Positions 6,730-16,127 of a stretch of DNA of 34,442 bases are shown here, one piece after another. Under the pieces are notes generated by a model. It was not told where the DNA came from. It saw only the letters and a list, made by a program, of their open reading frames with translations, and did no database searches. The stretch is from an uncultured Methylophilaceae bacterium (GTDB taxonomy: Bacteria > Pseudomonadota > Gammaproteobacteria > Burkholderiales > Methylophilaceae): the NCBI GenBank assembly GCA_903953055.1, contig CAJBIA010000038.1, forward strand, positions 1 to 34,442. Reading direction: 5' to 3'. Each line of letters begins with the position of its first letter. The first letter of the stretch is position 1. Position numbers and translations under genes: made by a program.

Positions 6730-8640
6730 TTAATCTTGTCCTGTTTCTAAAAAGCTACGTAAACGTTCTGAGCGAGTGGGGTGACGTAACTTGCGTAACG
6801 CCTTAGCTTCTATTTGACGAATACGCTCACGCGTCACATCAAACTGCTTACCCACTTCTTCTAATGTATGGTCAGTATTCATTTCAATACCAAATCGCAT
6901 ACGCAAAACTTTAGCTTCACGAGCAGTCAATGATTCCAAAACTTCTTTGGTCGCATCACGCAAGCTTGCATAAACGGCTGCATCAACCGGCGCAAGCGTT
7001 GCATTATCTTCAATGAAATCACCTAAATGTGAGTCATCATCATCACCGATTGGCGTTTCCATAGAAATCGGCTCTTTGCTGATTTTAAGAATCTTACGAA
7101 TCTTATCTTCTGGCATTTCCATTTTCTCAGCAAGCGTTGCTGGATCTGGCTCCAACCCAGTTTCTTGCAAGATCTGACGGCTGATACGATTCATCTTATT
7201 GATGGTTTCGATCATATGCACAGGAATACGAATCGTACGGGCTTGGTCAGCAATAGAACGAGTAATTGCCTGACGAATCCACCAAGTCGCGTAAGTAGAG
7301 AACTTGTATCCACGACGATATTCAAATTTATCAACCGCTTTCATCAAGCCAATATTACCTTCTTGAATTAAATCCAAGAATTGCAAACCACGGTTGGTAT
7401 ATTTTTTAGCAATTGAAATGACTAAACGCAAGTTAGCCTCAATCATTTCACGTTTAGCCCGACGAGCACGGGCTTCGCCAGTGGTCATTTGCTTGTTAAT
7501 GTCTTTTAGTTCTTTAATTGGAATGCCAACATCATCTTGTAAATCTAACAAACGTTGTTGTTGATCCACAATCGAGTGTTTAAAACGTTCTAGTTTTTGC
7601 ACATATGGCTTATCAACAGCCAACTCAGAAGGAAGCCAGGCAAGTTCGCATTCATTGCCTGGAAATGATTTGATAAAGTGCGTACGTGGCATACCAGATT
7701 TATCAACACAGAATTCCATGATTTTACGTTCATGACCGCGTACTTTTTCAACCATGTCCCGAACTTGGCCACATAACGCTTCAACTTGTTTAGCTGAAAA
7801 ACGGAAAACTGTGAGCTCTTCTAAAATTGAGGCTTGTAATGCTTGATATTCTGGGTCTTGGGAGCCTTTGCTCTCCAAAATCACCGTCATTTTCTTATTG
7901 GATTCGCGGATAACAGCAAAACGCTTCAGCACTTCTTCTTTTAGCTTAGCTAAGGCTTCAGCAGAGATGGCAGCCGCTTTTGCACCGTCATCGTCCTCTT
8001 CTTCCTCATCATCTATATCTTCTTCCTCAGTGTCGTCTGCAACAGCAGACATGACTTCATCCATGTTGACATCTGAATCAATCAAACCATCCACTAAATC
8101 ATCAACACTCAGTTCATCTGCTTCCACCTTATCCACCATTGCCAACAGTTCAGCAATGGTTGTTGGACAAGCAGCAATGGCTTGTACCATGTGCTTTAAG
8201 CCATCTTCGATACGTTTAGCGATTTCAATTTCGCCTTCACGGGTCAGCAAATCTACTGTGCCCATTTCACGCATATACATACGGACTGGATCAGTGGTTC
8301 GCCCAAACTCAGAATCAACAGTCGCTAAAGCTTGTTCGGCCTCTTCAACCGCATCTTCGTCAGCCACAGCTGGCGGTGCATCTGACATCAATAAGACTTC
8401 TGCATCAGGCGCCTCTTCATACACCTGAATACCCATGTCATTGATCATGCCAATGATGCCGTCTATTTGTTCAGAGTCTTGAACATCATCTGGTAAATGG
8501 TCGTTGATTTCGGCGAATGTCAAATAGCCGCGCTCTTTACCTAAAACAATAAGTAACTTAAGGCGTGTACGTCCGTCAACGGCTTGCACGTCGCTTTTAT
8601 CGAAATTCTGTTCGTTTTGTTGATCTTTATCTTTTGCCAT
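6730..8640 (-). CDS. rpoD: RNA polymerase primary sigma factor sigma-70
   Basis: The 636-residue protein has the full primary sigma architecture. It has a short region 1.1 and region 1.2 ([21 protein letters not shown]). A non-conserved insert carries a strongly acidic run (about [20 protein letters not shown]). Region 2 contains [19 protein letters not shown] for -10 recognition and melting, followed by region 3. Region 4 contains [20 protein letters not shown], the -35 helix-turn-helix. It directs RNA polymerase to housekeeping promoters. The N-terminus retains the region 1.1 domain that occludes DNA in free sigma. It lies 68 bases downstream of dnaG in the rpsU-yqeY-dnaG-rpoD block, and tRNA-Ile follows the stop by only 17 bases. 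The length is close to E. coli RpoD (613). Confidence 0.99.
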   Translation of the reverse strand: MAKDKDQQNEQNFDKSDVQAVDGRTRLKLLIVLGKERGYLTFAEINDHLPDDVQDSEQIDGIIGMINDMGIQVYEEAPDAEVLLMSDAPPAVADEDAVEEAEQALATVDSEFGRTTDPVRMYMREMGTVDLLTREGEIEIAKRIEDGLKHMVQAIAACPTTIAELLAMVDKVEADELSVDDLVDGLIDSDVNMDEVMSAVADDTEEEDIDDEEEEDDDGAKAAAISAEALAKLKEEVLKRFAVIRESNKKMTVILESKGSQDPEYQALQASILEELTVFRFSAKQVEALCGQVRDMVEKVRGHERKIMEFCVDKSGMPRTHFIKSFPGNECELAWLPSELAVDKPYVQKLERFKHSIVDQQQRLLDLQDDVGIPIKELKDINKQMTTGEARARRAKREMIEANLRLVISIAKKYTNRGLQFLDLIQEGNIGLMKAVDKFEYRRGYKFSTYATWWIRQAITRSIADQARTIRIPVHMIETINKMNRISRQILQETGLEPDPATLAEKMEMPEDKIRKILKISKEPISMETPIGDDDDSHLGDFIEDNATLAPVDAAVYASLRDATKEVLESLTAREAKVLRMRFGIEMNTDHTLEEVGKQFDVTRERIRQIEAKALRKLRHPTRSERLRSFLETGQD

Positions 8641-8708
8641 GCTTGCCCTCTATCCTATAACCATGAACCGGTGATGGAAAACCCGATATTATACCTTAAA
8701 ATTACCTA

Positions 8709-10442
8709 CTATTTCTGCTGTGAATTGCCCAAACTTCTTAGCAATGTTTTTTCTTCATCTGTCAGCTCACTTAAATTTTTTTCTTTAATTTTATCGAATA
8801 AATTTGAATGCGAGCGCTGGTGCGAGATTTCAGTTAACTGTTTCCTTGCTCCCGACATTTCAAGCGCGATATCTAAACTGTCATCCAAAAGTTGCAGTTC
8901 CCGTTCTATTTCACGCATTAACTTAGCGTCCACTTTATCTTGCATATGATGCAAGATGGCGGCAGGCTTGGAACTTGGATATAAAATGGCTGCATTAATT
9001 CCCGCAATCAATAAATGATCTTCCTCATTCCCGCCCTTAACCAAACTCAAATCTTCCCCATTCACCAAATCTGGTCTCATTAACAGCATTAACAAAAAAC
9101 GACGCTGAATGGAAACTGGAGTGCGGACTTGTTTTGGCATCGCTTGTTTTTGACGTTGAATGCTAGGCATTTTTATCAACGTTTGAATTTCATCTTGTGA
9201 GACACCCGCTAATTCAGCAATACGCTTACTCAATAATAAGCGCAAACGTGGCGCATGGATTTGCTGCAAAATAGGTTCAGCATCATTCAAGAATCTCACT
9301 TTATCTTCTTGAGACTGCAATGAGTTTTCTGCGCTCAAATACTGAATAATGTATTGAGAAAGAGGCAACGCTGTTTTCATTTTGGCTTCAAACGCTTCCT
9401 TACCGAACTCGCGCACGAAGCTATCAGGATCGTGCTCTGAGGGCAAAAATAGAAAACTCAACTTCAGCCCATCTGTTAATGCAGACAGTGCATTCATTGC
9501 TGCGCGCCATGCCGCTTTCAAGCCAGCATTGTCTCCATCAAAACAAAATACAATTTCATCTGTTTGACGCATTAGTTTAGCAATATGAAAGGGGGTCGTT
9601 GCCGTTCCCAAAGATGCCACGGCATATTCAATACCAAATTGCGCCAATGCCACCACATCCATATACCCTTCAACAACTAAGGCACGGCCAGCATCTCGCA
9701 TCGCGCGCCTTGCCATAAAGAGTCCATAGAGCTCGTGGCCTTTTTGAAATAAAGGCGTTTCAGGAGAGTTGTAATATTTGGGAGTATCTTCAGGGTTAAT
9801 CACACGACCACCGAAACCAATCACCTGCCCTTTTTGATCATGAATCGGAAACATAATCCGATCACGAAAACGGTCATAACGCTTACCCTGCTCGTTCTTC
9901 ACCACCAATCCAATAGTCTCTAAAACATCACTATCATATTGAGGAAAAACTGACTGTAAATTCTGCCAACCAGCGGGCGCATAACCGACTTGAAAATTCG
10001 CAGCTACTTGACCACTTAATCCGCGCCCTTTTAAATACTCAATGGCTCGAGGTGATTTTTTTAATTCCGCGCGATAATAATTCAAGGCTGCTTGAAGGGC
10101 TTCTTGCATCCCAGGAATGATTTTTTTTTGCGGAGTATCAAGCTCGCGTGTTTCTTGCGGAACGATCATGCCGGCAATTTTGGCCAGTTCATGGACAGCC
10201 TCTACAAAACTTAAGCCTTGGTATTCCATTAAAAAACCAATAGACGTCCCATGCGCCCCACAACCAAAGCAATGATAAAACTGCTTAGTTGGACTTACAG
10301 TAAAGGATGGAGACTTTTCATTATGAAAGGGACAGCAAGCAGAATAATTTGCGCCAGCTTTTTTCAGCGGCACACTTTTGTTAATCACGTCATAGATATC
10401 AACGCGATTGATCAGTTCTTGGATAAAGCTTTCTGGAATCAT
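8709..10442 (-). CDS. dnaG: DNA primase
   Basis: The 577-residue protein makes RNA primers at the replication fork. Zinc ligands Cys37, His40, Cys58 and Cys61 (CPFHNEKSPSF and YHCFGCG) form the N-terminal CHC2 finger. The Toprim core is visible as ALVVEGYMDVVAL with the catalytic glutamate and FCFDGDNAG with metal-binding aspartates. A C-terminal region of about 150 residues would contact the DnaB helicase. Length and order match E. coli DnaG (581). The ATG at 10442 begins MIPESFIQELINRVDIYDVI, a standard primase N-terminus. A terminator at 10533-10559 separates it from yqeY, so part of its transcription probably starts in the 90 bases before the gene, but I saw no clear promoter there. Confidence 0.99.
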   Translation of the reverse strand: MIPESFIQELINRVDIYDVINKSVPLKKAGANYSACCPFHNEKSPSFTVSPTKQFYHCFGCGAHGTSIGFLMEYQGLSFVEAVHELAKIAGMIVPQETRELDTPQKKIIPGMQEALQAALNYYRAELKKSPRAIEYLKGRGLSGQVAANFQVGYAPAGWQNLQSVFPQYDSDVLETIGLVVKNEQGKRYDRFRDRIMFPIHDQKGQVIGFGGRVINPEDTPKYYNSPETPLFQKGHELYGLFMARRAMRDAGRALVVEGYMDVVALAQFGIEYAVASLGTATTPFHIAKLMRQTDEIVFCFDGDNAGLKAAWRAAMNALSALTDGLKLSFLFLPSEHDPDSFVREFGKEAFEAKMKTALPLSQYIIQYLSAENSLQSQEDKVRFLNDAEPILQQIHAPRLRLLLSKRIAELAGVSQDEIQTLIKMPSIQRQKQAMPKQVRTPVSIQRRFLLMLLMRPDLVNGEDLSLVKGGNEEDHLLIAGINAAILYPSSKPAAILHHMQDKVDAKLMREIERELQLLDDSLDIALEMSGARKQLTEISHQRSHSNLFDKIKEKNLSELTDEEKTLLRSLGNSQQK

Positions 10443-10532
10443 ATTCTTAGGCTTATCGTATCAAAATCATTTCGGGTTTACGGCCTTCACACTGCCGCAC
10501 GTAGTCAATCATAACGGATTGTTAAACAAAAC

Positions 10533-10559
10533 AAAAAAGGAGCTTGCAGCTCCTTTTTT
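10533..10559. terminator. Bidirectional-looking terminator between yqeY and dnaG
   Basis: A stem AAAAAAGGAGCT / AGCTCCTTTTTT (12 bp) with a three-base TGC loop is flanked by A and T runs, so it can act on either strand. On the minus strand it ends the rpsU-yqeY message or attenuates read-through into dnaG. In E. coli a terminator also lies between rpsU and dnaG, which fits this arrangement. Confidence 0.8.
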
Positions 10560-10591
10560 TATTTATTGGCTTAGCGAGATATCTTTAAAAA

Positions 10592-11038
10592 TTATGCGCT
10601 AAGCCTAGTTTTAATTAATCCGGATATCTTACCCATATCGGCACGCCCAACCACAAGCGGTTTAACGGCTGCCATTACTTTACTCATATCTTTAACGCCT
10701 GCTGCACCAGTATCAGATATCACCTGATCTAAAATTGCAGATACTTCTTCATCCGTCAGGGCCTGAGGTAAGTACTCTTGCAAAACCGTCACTTCAAATT
10801 TTTCAACATCGGCCAAATCATGACGATTAGCAGCCTCATATTGAGAAATCGAATCACGACGTTGTTTTAACATTTTCTCAATAGCTTCGATTACTTGCAT
10901 ATCATCAAGCTCAATACGCTCATCCACTTCGCGTTGCTTGATCGCTGATTGCAATAAACGAATAGCACCTAGACGCGCACTATCTTTAGCGCGCATTGCA
11001 TTTTTCATATCTTCAAAGATGCGCGCTTTTAATAACAC
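10592..11038 (-). CDS. yqeY: GatB/YqeY domain-containing protein
   Basis: This 148-residue protein consists of the YqeY domain alone. The family resembles the tail domain of the GatB amidotransferase subunit, but its function in bacteria without that pathway is unclear. Typical motifs are KARIFEDMKNAMRAKDSARLGAIRLL at the start and the helical tail ending in the KISGLIKTRL region. I prefer a GTG start at 11038 over the TTG at 11044. A GAGG ribosome-binding site lies six bases upstream of the GTG, and family members begin close to xLLKARI. It sits between rpsU and dnaG, as often seen in betaproteobacteria, and is probably co-transcribed with rpsU across the 63-base gap. Confidence 0.9.
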   Translation of the reverse strand: MLLKARIFEDMKNAMRAKDSARLGAIRLLQSAIKQREVDERIELDDMQVIEAIEKMLKQRRDSISQYEAANRHDLADVEKFEVTVLQEYLPQALTDEEVSAILDQVISDTGAAGVKDMSKVMAAVKPLVVGRADMGKISGLIKTRLSA

Positions 11039-11101
11039 TACCAACCTCGAAATTCTTAATTAACTTAACAAGCCACTTAAAACAGCAAAACTAAACAAAT
11101 T

Positions 11102-11314
11102 TTAGTAAAGTTTTGGTGCCAAAGTTTGGTTACGAATGCGGCGATAGTGACGTTTAACCGCTGCTGCAGCTTTACGTTTACGTTCCCATGTTGGTTTTTC
11201 ATAGAATTCGCGAGCACGCAAATCTGTCAACAAACCAGTTTTTTCAATAATACGTTTGAAACGGCGAAGCGCAACGTCAAACGGCTCATTCTCTTTTACA
11301 CGTACACTAGACAT
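11102..11314 (-). CDS. rpsU: 30S ribosomal protein S21
   Basis: The 70-residue product is very basic and matches S21: [21 protein letters not shown] at the start and [15 protein letters not shown] near the end. S21 binds the 30S platform near the 16S rRNA 3' end and helps start translation. The frame is open upstream to 11395, but the real start is the ATG at 11314, which fits the family length exactly and has an AAGAGAG ribosome-binding stretch just upstream. A strong sigma-70 promoter lies 50-80 bases upstream. It is the first gene of the macromolecular-synthesis block, divergent from tsaD. Confidence 0.98.
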   Translation of the reverse strand: MSSVRVKENEPFDVALRRFKRIIEKTGLLTDLRAREFYEKPTWERKRKAAAAVKRHYRRIRNQTLAPKLY

Positions 11315-11363
11315 AGAACTCTCTTTGCTTAAATTTTTGGTCGAAATTGCGGAAAAGTTTGCT

Positions 11364-11392
11364 ATTCTATCGGGTAAACTACAATTTATCAA
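11364..11392 (-). promoter_or_regulatory. Sigma-70 promoter for rpsU
   Basis: On the minus strand a -35 TTGATA (11392-11387) and a -10 TAGAAT (11369-11364) are spaced 17 bases apart. Each matches the consensus in four to five of six positions. The distance to the rpsU ATG (50 bases) leaves a short leader. This is the best-looking promoter in the window and probably drives the rpsU-yqeY message. Confidence 0.7.
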
Positions 11393-11437
11393 CACTTTGC
11401 GTTCAAAAACGCATCATCTTCTAGATAGCACTCAAAT

Positions 11438-12457
11438 ATGCTTGTTTTAGGAATTGAATCCTCTTGCGATGAAACCGGTATCGCACTTTATGACACTGAA
11501 CGCGGTTTGCTTTCTCATGCACTTCATTCTCAAATTGAAATGCATTCGGAATATGGCGGCGTTGTACCAGAACTTGCCTCGCGCGATCATATTCGGCGAG
11601 TTTTGCCACTGATCGAAAAAGTGTTAGATGAGGCAAAGCTTAAACTGTCAGATATCGATGGCATCGCATACACACAAGGGCCAGGGCTTTCTGGTGCGTT
11701 ATTAGTCGGCGCGTCGATTGCAGAATCTTTAGCATTCACATTGAAGGTGCCGACAATTGGCATACATCATCTTGAGGGGCATTTACTTGCCCCACTTTTA
11801 GAAGAGAACCCACCCCAATTTCCATTTGTCGCACTCCTCGTCTCTGGTGGGCACACCCAACTTATGAAAGTCACGGGCATAGGCCAATACGAGTTACTGG
11901 GTGATACCTTGGATGATGCTGCTGGAGAGGCTTTCGACAAAACAGCGAAATTATTGGGGCTTGATTATCCTGGCGGACCAGCAGTATCCAAACTGGCCAT
12001 CAAAGGAAAGAAAGGTAGATTTAAATTACCGCGACCCATGCTCAATAGCGGCGATCTTAATTTTAGCTTCAGTGGCCTAAAAACAGCAGTGCTTACCTTG
12101 GCCAATCAAAATGACAGCGACTTACAAACTAAGGCTGATATCGCTTATGAATTCCAAGAAGCTGTCACTGAAATTCTAACAACAAAATGCATGTCAGCAT
12201 TACGCCAAACTGGCCTCGACAATCTTATTGTATCAGGGGGCGTTGGCGCCAATAAAAGGCTTCGCGAACAACTCAACTTCGCAACTAAGCGTAAACTCTG
12301 CCATGTACATTATCCACGTTTAGAGTTTTGCACTGATAACGGAGCAATGATTGCATTCGCTGGGGCGATGAGATTAAAGACGCTTATTGATCACAAACCA
12401 AAACTGAGCTTTACTGTAAGACCTCGCTGGGATTTAGCGGAATTACAGAAGCCTTAA
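11438..12457 (+). CDS. tsaD: tRNA N6-threonylcarbamoyladenosine transferase TsaD
   Basis: The 339-residue ASKHA-fold protein transfers threonylcarbamoyl from the TsaC product to A37 of ANN-decoding tRNAs, together with TsaB and TsaE. Metal-binding His111 and His115 are visible in [12 protein letters not shown], and the nucleotide loops are visible in LVSGGHTQL and [10 protein letters not shown]. It begins [14 protein letters not shown], the standard TsaD N-terminus, at the ATG at 11438. tRNA-Ile(CAU), encoded in this window, is an ANN-decoding substrate class. It is divergent from rpsU and ends in a four-base stop overlap with plsY. Confidence 0.98.
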   Translation: MLVLGIESSCDETGIALYDTERGLLSHALHSQIEMHSEYGGVVPELASRDHIRRVLPLIEKVLDEAKLKLSDIDGIAYTQGPGLSGALLVGASIAESLAFTLKVPTIGIHHLEGHLLAPLLEENPPQFPFVALLVSGGHTQLMKVTGIGQYELLGDTLDDAAGEAFDKTAKLLGLDYPGGPAVSKLAIKGKKGRFKLPRPMLNSGDLNFSFSGLKTAVLTLANQNDSDLQTKADIAYEFQEAVTEILTTKCMSALRQTGLDNLIVSGGVGANKRLREQLNFATKRKLCHVHYPRLEFCTDNGAMIAFAGAMRLKTLIDHKPKLSFTVRPRWDLAELQKP

Positions 12458-13089
12458 TGTTTTTTCTTACCGAAGCCATCCTCAGTACCATTCAGTAATT
12501 TTTGGATATTACTTCTATGCCGCCAAACTAACATGACAGCAAGAAAGATAAAGACCATTTCATAATCACGATAAGCCTCAAACCAATCTAAAGAAGCCGC
12601 GTAAATTGGCAACAACATAGCAGCAACAATTGCCGCCAAGGATGAGTATTTTGTAATGGCAAATACAAGAACCCAAGTGCCTATCACCAACAGACCTAGC
12701 CATGGTGAAATGGCCAGCAAAACGCCCAGTGCTGTGGCAACGCCCTTGCCGCCTTTGAACTTATAAAAAACAGGGTATAAATGCCCAATAAATACGGAGA
12801 TTGCGACGGCGCTAGTTACCCACATCAAACCGCCATCCGGTTGCATCACAAACCATACAGGGAACCAGCCTTTACAGGCATCTCCAAGCAAGGTCAACGC
12901 AGCTGCTGACTTTTTCCCACTTCTAAGTACATTGGTTGCACCCGGATTTCCAGAACCAATGGTGCGAGGATCCGGCAATCCAAACATCTTGCTAATCAGA
13001 ATGCCAAAGGCAATTGAGCCAAGGATATAAGCGGCGAGAATCTGTATCACCGCAATTGGGCTAACGTCAATAAAACCTAACTCATTCAT
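12454..13089 (-). CDS. plsY: Glycerol-3-phosphate acyltransferase PlsY
   Basis: The 211-residue inner-membrane protein transfers acyl groups from acyl-phosphate to glycerol-3-phosphate, the first step in phospholipid synthesis. Three conserved loops are visible: [13 protein letters not shown], the glycine-rich [12 protein letters not shown], and the C-terminal [11 protein letters not shown]-type motif. There are about five membrane spans. It is divergent from folB (a 56-base gap) and overlaps the tsaD stop by four bases at its 3' end. Confidence 0.96.
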   Translation of the reverse strand: MNELGFIDVSPIAVIQILAAYILGSIAFGILISKMFGLPDPRTIGSGNPGATNVLRSGKKSAAALTLLGDACKGWFPVWFVMQPDGGLMWVTSAVAISVFIGHLYPVFYKFKGGKGVATALGVLLAISPWLGLLVIGTWVLVFAITKYSSLAAIVAAMLLPIYAASLDWFEAYRDYEMVFIFLAVMLVWRHRSNIQKLLNGTEDGFGKKKH

Positions 13090-13145
13090 AGCGAGATGCT
13101 CTAAAATTCAAATGACTTATTCTAAACCATATAGGCATGATCGGC

Positions 13146-13505
13146 ATGGACATCATTTTCTTAAGCGAGGTCAAGATTCAGACAAAATTAGGCGTTCCAG
13201 ATTGGGAGCGCTTAGTGCCTCAAACCGTCGTCCTGGATATTGAAATCGCCATGCCAAAAAGCGACAGCTGTAAGACTGATGAAATTCACGACACCATTGA
13301 TTACGGCGCCGTTGTTTCTCGGATACGTGAGACTTTGTCAGAACAAAATTTTAAGTTGGTTGAAGCGCTCGCAGAGCATATTTGCCAACTATTGATCAAA
13401 GAATTTAAAACACCTTGGGTAAAAATAAAAGTATCCAAGCCTGGCATCTTGCCAGGTGTAAAAGCTTTAGGTGTCGTCATCGAACGAGGGCAAAAACCAA
13501 CTTAA
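13146..13505 (+). CDS. folB: Dihydroneopterin aldolase
   Basis: The 119-residue enzyme splits 7,8-dihydroneopterin to 6-hydroxymethyl-dihydropterin in folate synthesis. Family marks are GVPDWERLVPQTVVLDIEI near the start, DTIDYGAVVSRI in the middle, ALAEHICQLLI, and the C-terminal KVSKPGILPG. I chose the ATG at 13146 (MDIIFLSEV), which matches where FolB proteins begin. An AGG at 13133-13135 lies ten bases before it, whereas an ATG at 13137 would sit almost on that site. Its stop interlocks with convergent xerD (13502-13505). Confidence 0.93.
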   Translation: MDIIFLSEVKIQTKLGVPDWERLVPQTVVLDIEIAMPKSDSCKTDEIHDTIDYGAVVSRIRETLSEQNFKLVEALAEHICQLLIKEFKTPWVKIKVSKPGILPGVKALGVVIERGQKPT

Positions 13506-14398
13506 CCTCGAGGGTGATGCGCAGTATGCAATTGTTTCAAACGCTCTCTAGCAACATGCGTATAGATTTGGGTTGTTGAAATATCAGAATGTCCGAGCAA
13601 CATCTGCACGACGCGCAAATCTGCCCCATGATTCAATAAGTGTGTCGCAAAAGCATGTCTTAATACGTGGGGTGACATCGGTTTGTGAATGCCCGCCATC
13701 AAAGCGTAGCGCTTAATCAAATACCAAAAAGCCTGCCGTGTCATGGCGCTGCCACGCTGGGTTACAAACAAACTCTCGCTTAATCGCTTTTCTAAAATTG
13801 CTGGACGTCCCTCTTTTAAATATCGTGAAATCCAATCAACGGCCACCTCACCCATTGGTACCAACCGAGTCTTACTTCCCTTACCCGTCACTCTTACGAC
13901 ACCTTCAGACAGACTCACTTCGGTCACTCTCAATGTGACCAATTCAGACACCCGCAATCCGCTCGCATACAAAATTTCTAGCATTGCTCTATCGCGCAAA
14001 CCTATAGAATCCTCTAAATTAGGCGCAGCCAATAACGACTCAACCTCTTCTTCACTCAGGCTTTTTGGGAGGGAGCGTGGAAGTTTAGGAGATTCAATTT
14101 GCAAGCTAGGATCGATTGCAATTTTACTTTCACGTAAACAGAACCGATAAAAACGTCGCAAGCTGGCAATCAGTCGACCGATACTTCGGGGTTTACTTAC
14201 TGGGAATTTAAAAGCAAGGTAACGCTGAATATCAAACTGCTCCACCTGCAATAAATCTTTGGCAGCATCTTTTTCCAGCCATAGGGCAAACTGGGTTAGG
14301 TCTTGACGATAACTATCTAGCGTATTACGAGCTAGGCCCTCTTCAAGCCATATCCTATCTATAAACTCATCAAGTATTTGTAGATTATTTTGATTCAT
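13502..14398 (-). CDS. xerD: Site-specific tyrosine recombinase XerD
   Basis: The 298-residue recombinase works with XerC at dif to resolve chromosome dimers at the septum, under FtsK control. All catalytic residues are visible: Arg149 (ASGLRVSEL), Lys173 (GKGSKTR), His244 and Arg247 (HVLRHAFATHLL), His270 (LLGHSD) and the nucleophile Tyr279 (TQIYTHV). The length and almost every position match E. coli XerD. The N-terminal SAM-like DNA-binding domain spans about 1-100. It overlaps ogt upstream by 14 bases, so the two are translationally linked, and it ends in a four-base overlap with folB. No integron or phage genes are nearby, so this is the housekeeping enzyme. Confidence 0.97.
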   Translation of the reverse strand: MNQNNLQILDEFIDRIWLEEGLARNTLDSYRQDLTQFALWLEKDAAKDLLQVEQFDIQRYLAFKFPVSKPRSIGRLIASLRRFYRFCLRESKIAIDPSLQIESPKLPRSLPKSLSEEEVESLLAAPNLEDSIGLRDRAMLEILYASGLRVSELVTLRVTEVSLSEGVVRVTGKGSKTRLVPMGEVAVDWISRYLKEGRPAILEKRLSESLFVTQRGSAMTRQAFWYLIKRYALMAGIHKPMSPHVLRHAFATHLLNHGADLRVVQMLLGHSDISTTQIYTHVARERLKQLHTAHHPRG

Positions 14399-14861
14399 GC
14401 GCCAATAACCATTCTTTAATTTTTAACCCACCCTCTTTGCCCTGCATAAATCCACCCAAACCATTTTTTGCAACGACTCTGTGGCAAGGAATTAACAAGG
14501 GGAACCTGTTGGCACCACAAGCATTTGCAACTGCCCGAGGACCTGAACCTAAAGTATTGGCTAAATCAGCATAAGTCCTAACTTCGCCAACTGGTATCTG
14601 AGCAATCTCTTTCCAAACACGTTGTTGAAAAGGCGTGCCCGAGGTGACATAAGAAGCTTCTATTTTAAACTTAGGATCAGCAAGATACTGCTTTACCTGA
14701 CCCGCAACAAGCTCAGCACAATCGCCAGGGAATGCACACGCAGGCTGACCAAACGGCAACAACACTATCCCATGGAGATTATTATTCTGAATATTGAAAC
14801 CTACTGCTCCGAATGGAGCATCAATGATGAAACCATGTGATTCAGATTTAAGCTGGAGCAT
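14385..14861 (-). CDS. ogt: Methylated-DNA--protein-cysteine methyltransferase
   Basis: The 158-residue suicide repair protein takes methyl or alkyl groups from O6-alkylguanine onto its own cysteine. The active site is IPCHRVV with Cys126. The helix-turn-helix segment TPFQQRVWKEIAQIPVGEV precedes it, and the N-terminal domain is short as in Ogt. An ATG at 14861 starts the protein. It lies 87 bases past the rplS stop, beyond that operon's terminator, and overlaps xerD by 14 bases. Confidence 0.95.
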   Translation of the reverse strand: MLQLKSESHGFIIDAPFGAVGFNIQNNNLHGIVLLPFGQPACAFPGDCAELVAGQVKQYLADPKFKIEASYVTSGTPFQQRVWKEIAQIPVGEVRTYADLANTLGSGPRAVANACGANRFPLLIPCHRVVAKNGLGGFMQGKEGGLKIKEWLLAHESK

Positions 14862-14901
14862 GCGCTTTATATTAGCCCAAATTCAAAACAACAGATAATA
14901 A

Positions 14902-14931
14902 AAAAGCCCCAGACTGACGTCTGAGGCTTTT
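14902..14931 (-). terminator. Rho-independent terminator after rplS
   Basis: On the minus strand a 13-bp stem (14919-14931 with 14902-14914) with a single A-C mismatch encloses a four-base loop and runs into T residues. It lies 17 bases beyond the rplS stop and would end the rpsP-rimM-trmD-rplS message. Confidence 0.8.
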
Positions 14932-14947
14932 CATTGAGAAGCTACAA

Positions 14948-15343
14948 TTATTCTGCAGCTTCTGGCGCCATGACCTCACGGTCACGTGCCTGTAATTTCT
15001 CTTTAATACGTGCTGATTTACCTGAACGCTCACGCAAGTAGTAAAGCTTGCTGCGGCGAACATCGCCACGACGCTTAACTTCAATACTTGCAATCAAAGG
15101 TGAATATGTTTGGAATGTACGTTCCACGCCTTCACCTGATGAAATTTTACGTACAATGAATGAAGAATTAAGACCACGATTGCGAATAGCAATCACAACA
15201 CCTTCGTAAGCCTGCACACGTTTACGTGTACCTTCAACCACATTCACACCAACAACCACTGTGTCGCCTGGTGCAAAATTAGGAATTGTTTTGCCTAAAC
15301 GCGCAATCTCTTCCTTTTCTAACATTTCAATAATATTTGCCAC
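14948..15343 (-). CDS. rplS: 50S ribosomal protein L19
   Basis: The 131-residue protein carries the L19 signature [22 protein letters not shown] and [23 protein letters not shown] near the C-terminus. L19 sits at the 30S-50S interface. The start is GTG at 15343, seven bases after a strong AGAAGGAG ribosome-binding site. It is 13 bases after trmD and is the last gene of the operon, with a terminator downstream. Confidence 0.98.
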   Translation of the reverse strand: MANIIEMLEKEEIARLGKTIPNFAPGDTVVVGVNVVEGTRKRVQAYEGVVIAIRNRGLNSSFIVRKISSGEGVERTFQTYSPLIASIEVKRRGDVRRSKLYYLRERSGKSARIKEKLQARDREVMAPEAAE

Positions 15344-15356
15344 TTTCGTGCTCCTT

Positions 15357-16127
15357 CTAGTTATACGAATCTTGTTCCTGCTCTAATTCTTGTAGCAGCC
15401 GAGATTCCTCTTTTGACAACGACCTTACGGCCAATAAATCGGGACGTTGATCCCGAGTTCTTTTCAATGACATTTTTAAGCGCCACTGCTTAATCTTTGC
15501 ATGATTTCCAGAGGTCAATACCTCAGGCACCTTCGCATCTTTATACTCTTCAGGTCTCGTGTAATGCGGGCAATCTAACAATCCATCTACGAAAGAATCT
15601 TCTACCGCAGAATCCGCATCCCCTAAAGCCCCTGGCAATTGTCTGACAATTGCATCCATTAAAACCATGGCGGGTATTTCACCCCCAGACAGCACATAAT
15701 CACCAATCGAATATTCTGCATCTACCATCTGATCTAACAGCCGCTGGTCAACACCTTCATACCGACTCGCCAATAACACCAGTCCTTGCTCTGCCAACAA
15801 ATCCATCACAATTTGATGGGTGAGTGGCTTACCGCTTGGTGACAGATGAATCACCTTTGGATTTAATACCCCAGCGGCTATCTGACTTGCTTTTGCAGCC
15901 GTTATTGCTTGTTCTAGTGGCTCAGCTAGCATCACCATGCCAGGGCCTCCACCATAAGGCCTATCATCCACCGTACGATGATTGTCGGTTGTGTAATCTC
16001 GTGGATTCCACAATGACAAGCTATATAAATTGTTTTCTAATGCTCTTGCCGTAATCCCATGTTGACTAATCGCATCAAACATTGGTGGGAAAAGCGTGAC
16101 CACATCAAACCGAATCGCTTGACTCAA
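15357..16127 (-). CDS. trmD: tRNA (guanine-N1-)-methyltransferase
   Basis: The 256-residue SPOUT enzyme methylates G37 next to the anticodon in tRNAs reading leucine, proline and arginine codons, which prevents +1 frameshifts. The trefoil-knot S-adenosylmethionine site appears as [12 protein letters not shown] and [17 protein letters not shown]. The start is TTG at 16127, directly after the TAA of rimM (16130-16128). There is no ATG near the N-terminus, and [17 protein letters not shown] aligns with other TrmD N-termini. GGGATG just upstream could serve as the ribosome-binding site. Confidence 0.97.
   Translation of the reverse strand: MSQAIRFDVVTLFPPMFDAISQHGITARALENNLYSLSLWNPRDYTTDNHRTVDDRPYGGGPGMVMLAEPLEQAITAAKASQIAAGVLNPKVIHLSPSGKPLTHQIVMDLLAEQGLVLLASRYEGVDQRLLDQMVDAEYSIGDYVLSGGEIPAMVLMDAIVRQLPGALGDADSAVEDSFVDGLLDCPHYTRPEEYKDAKVPEVLTSGNHAKIKQWRLKMSLKRTRDQRPDLLAVRSLSKEESRLLQELEQEQDSYN

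Noticed and set aside
6342-6750. Two plus-strand open frames across the tRNA region
   Set aside because: They cross the tRNA exons and the intron, which are better explained by RNA structure on the minus strand.
7868-8428. A 186-codon Ser-rich open frame on the plus strand
   Set aside because: It is the antisense of the acidic segment of rpoD. The Asp/Glu codons there read as serine-rich on the other strand, and rpoD is certain.
13502-14398. The tyrosine recombinase as an integron or phage integrase
   Set aside because: Catalytic residues and length match XerD almost position for position, and no attachment site or mobile genes are nearby.
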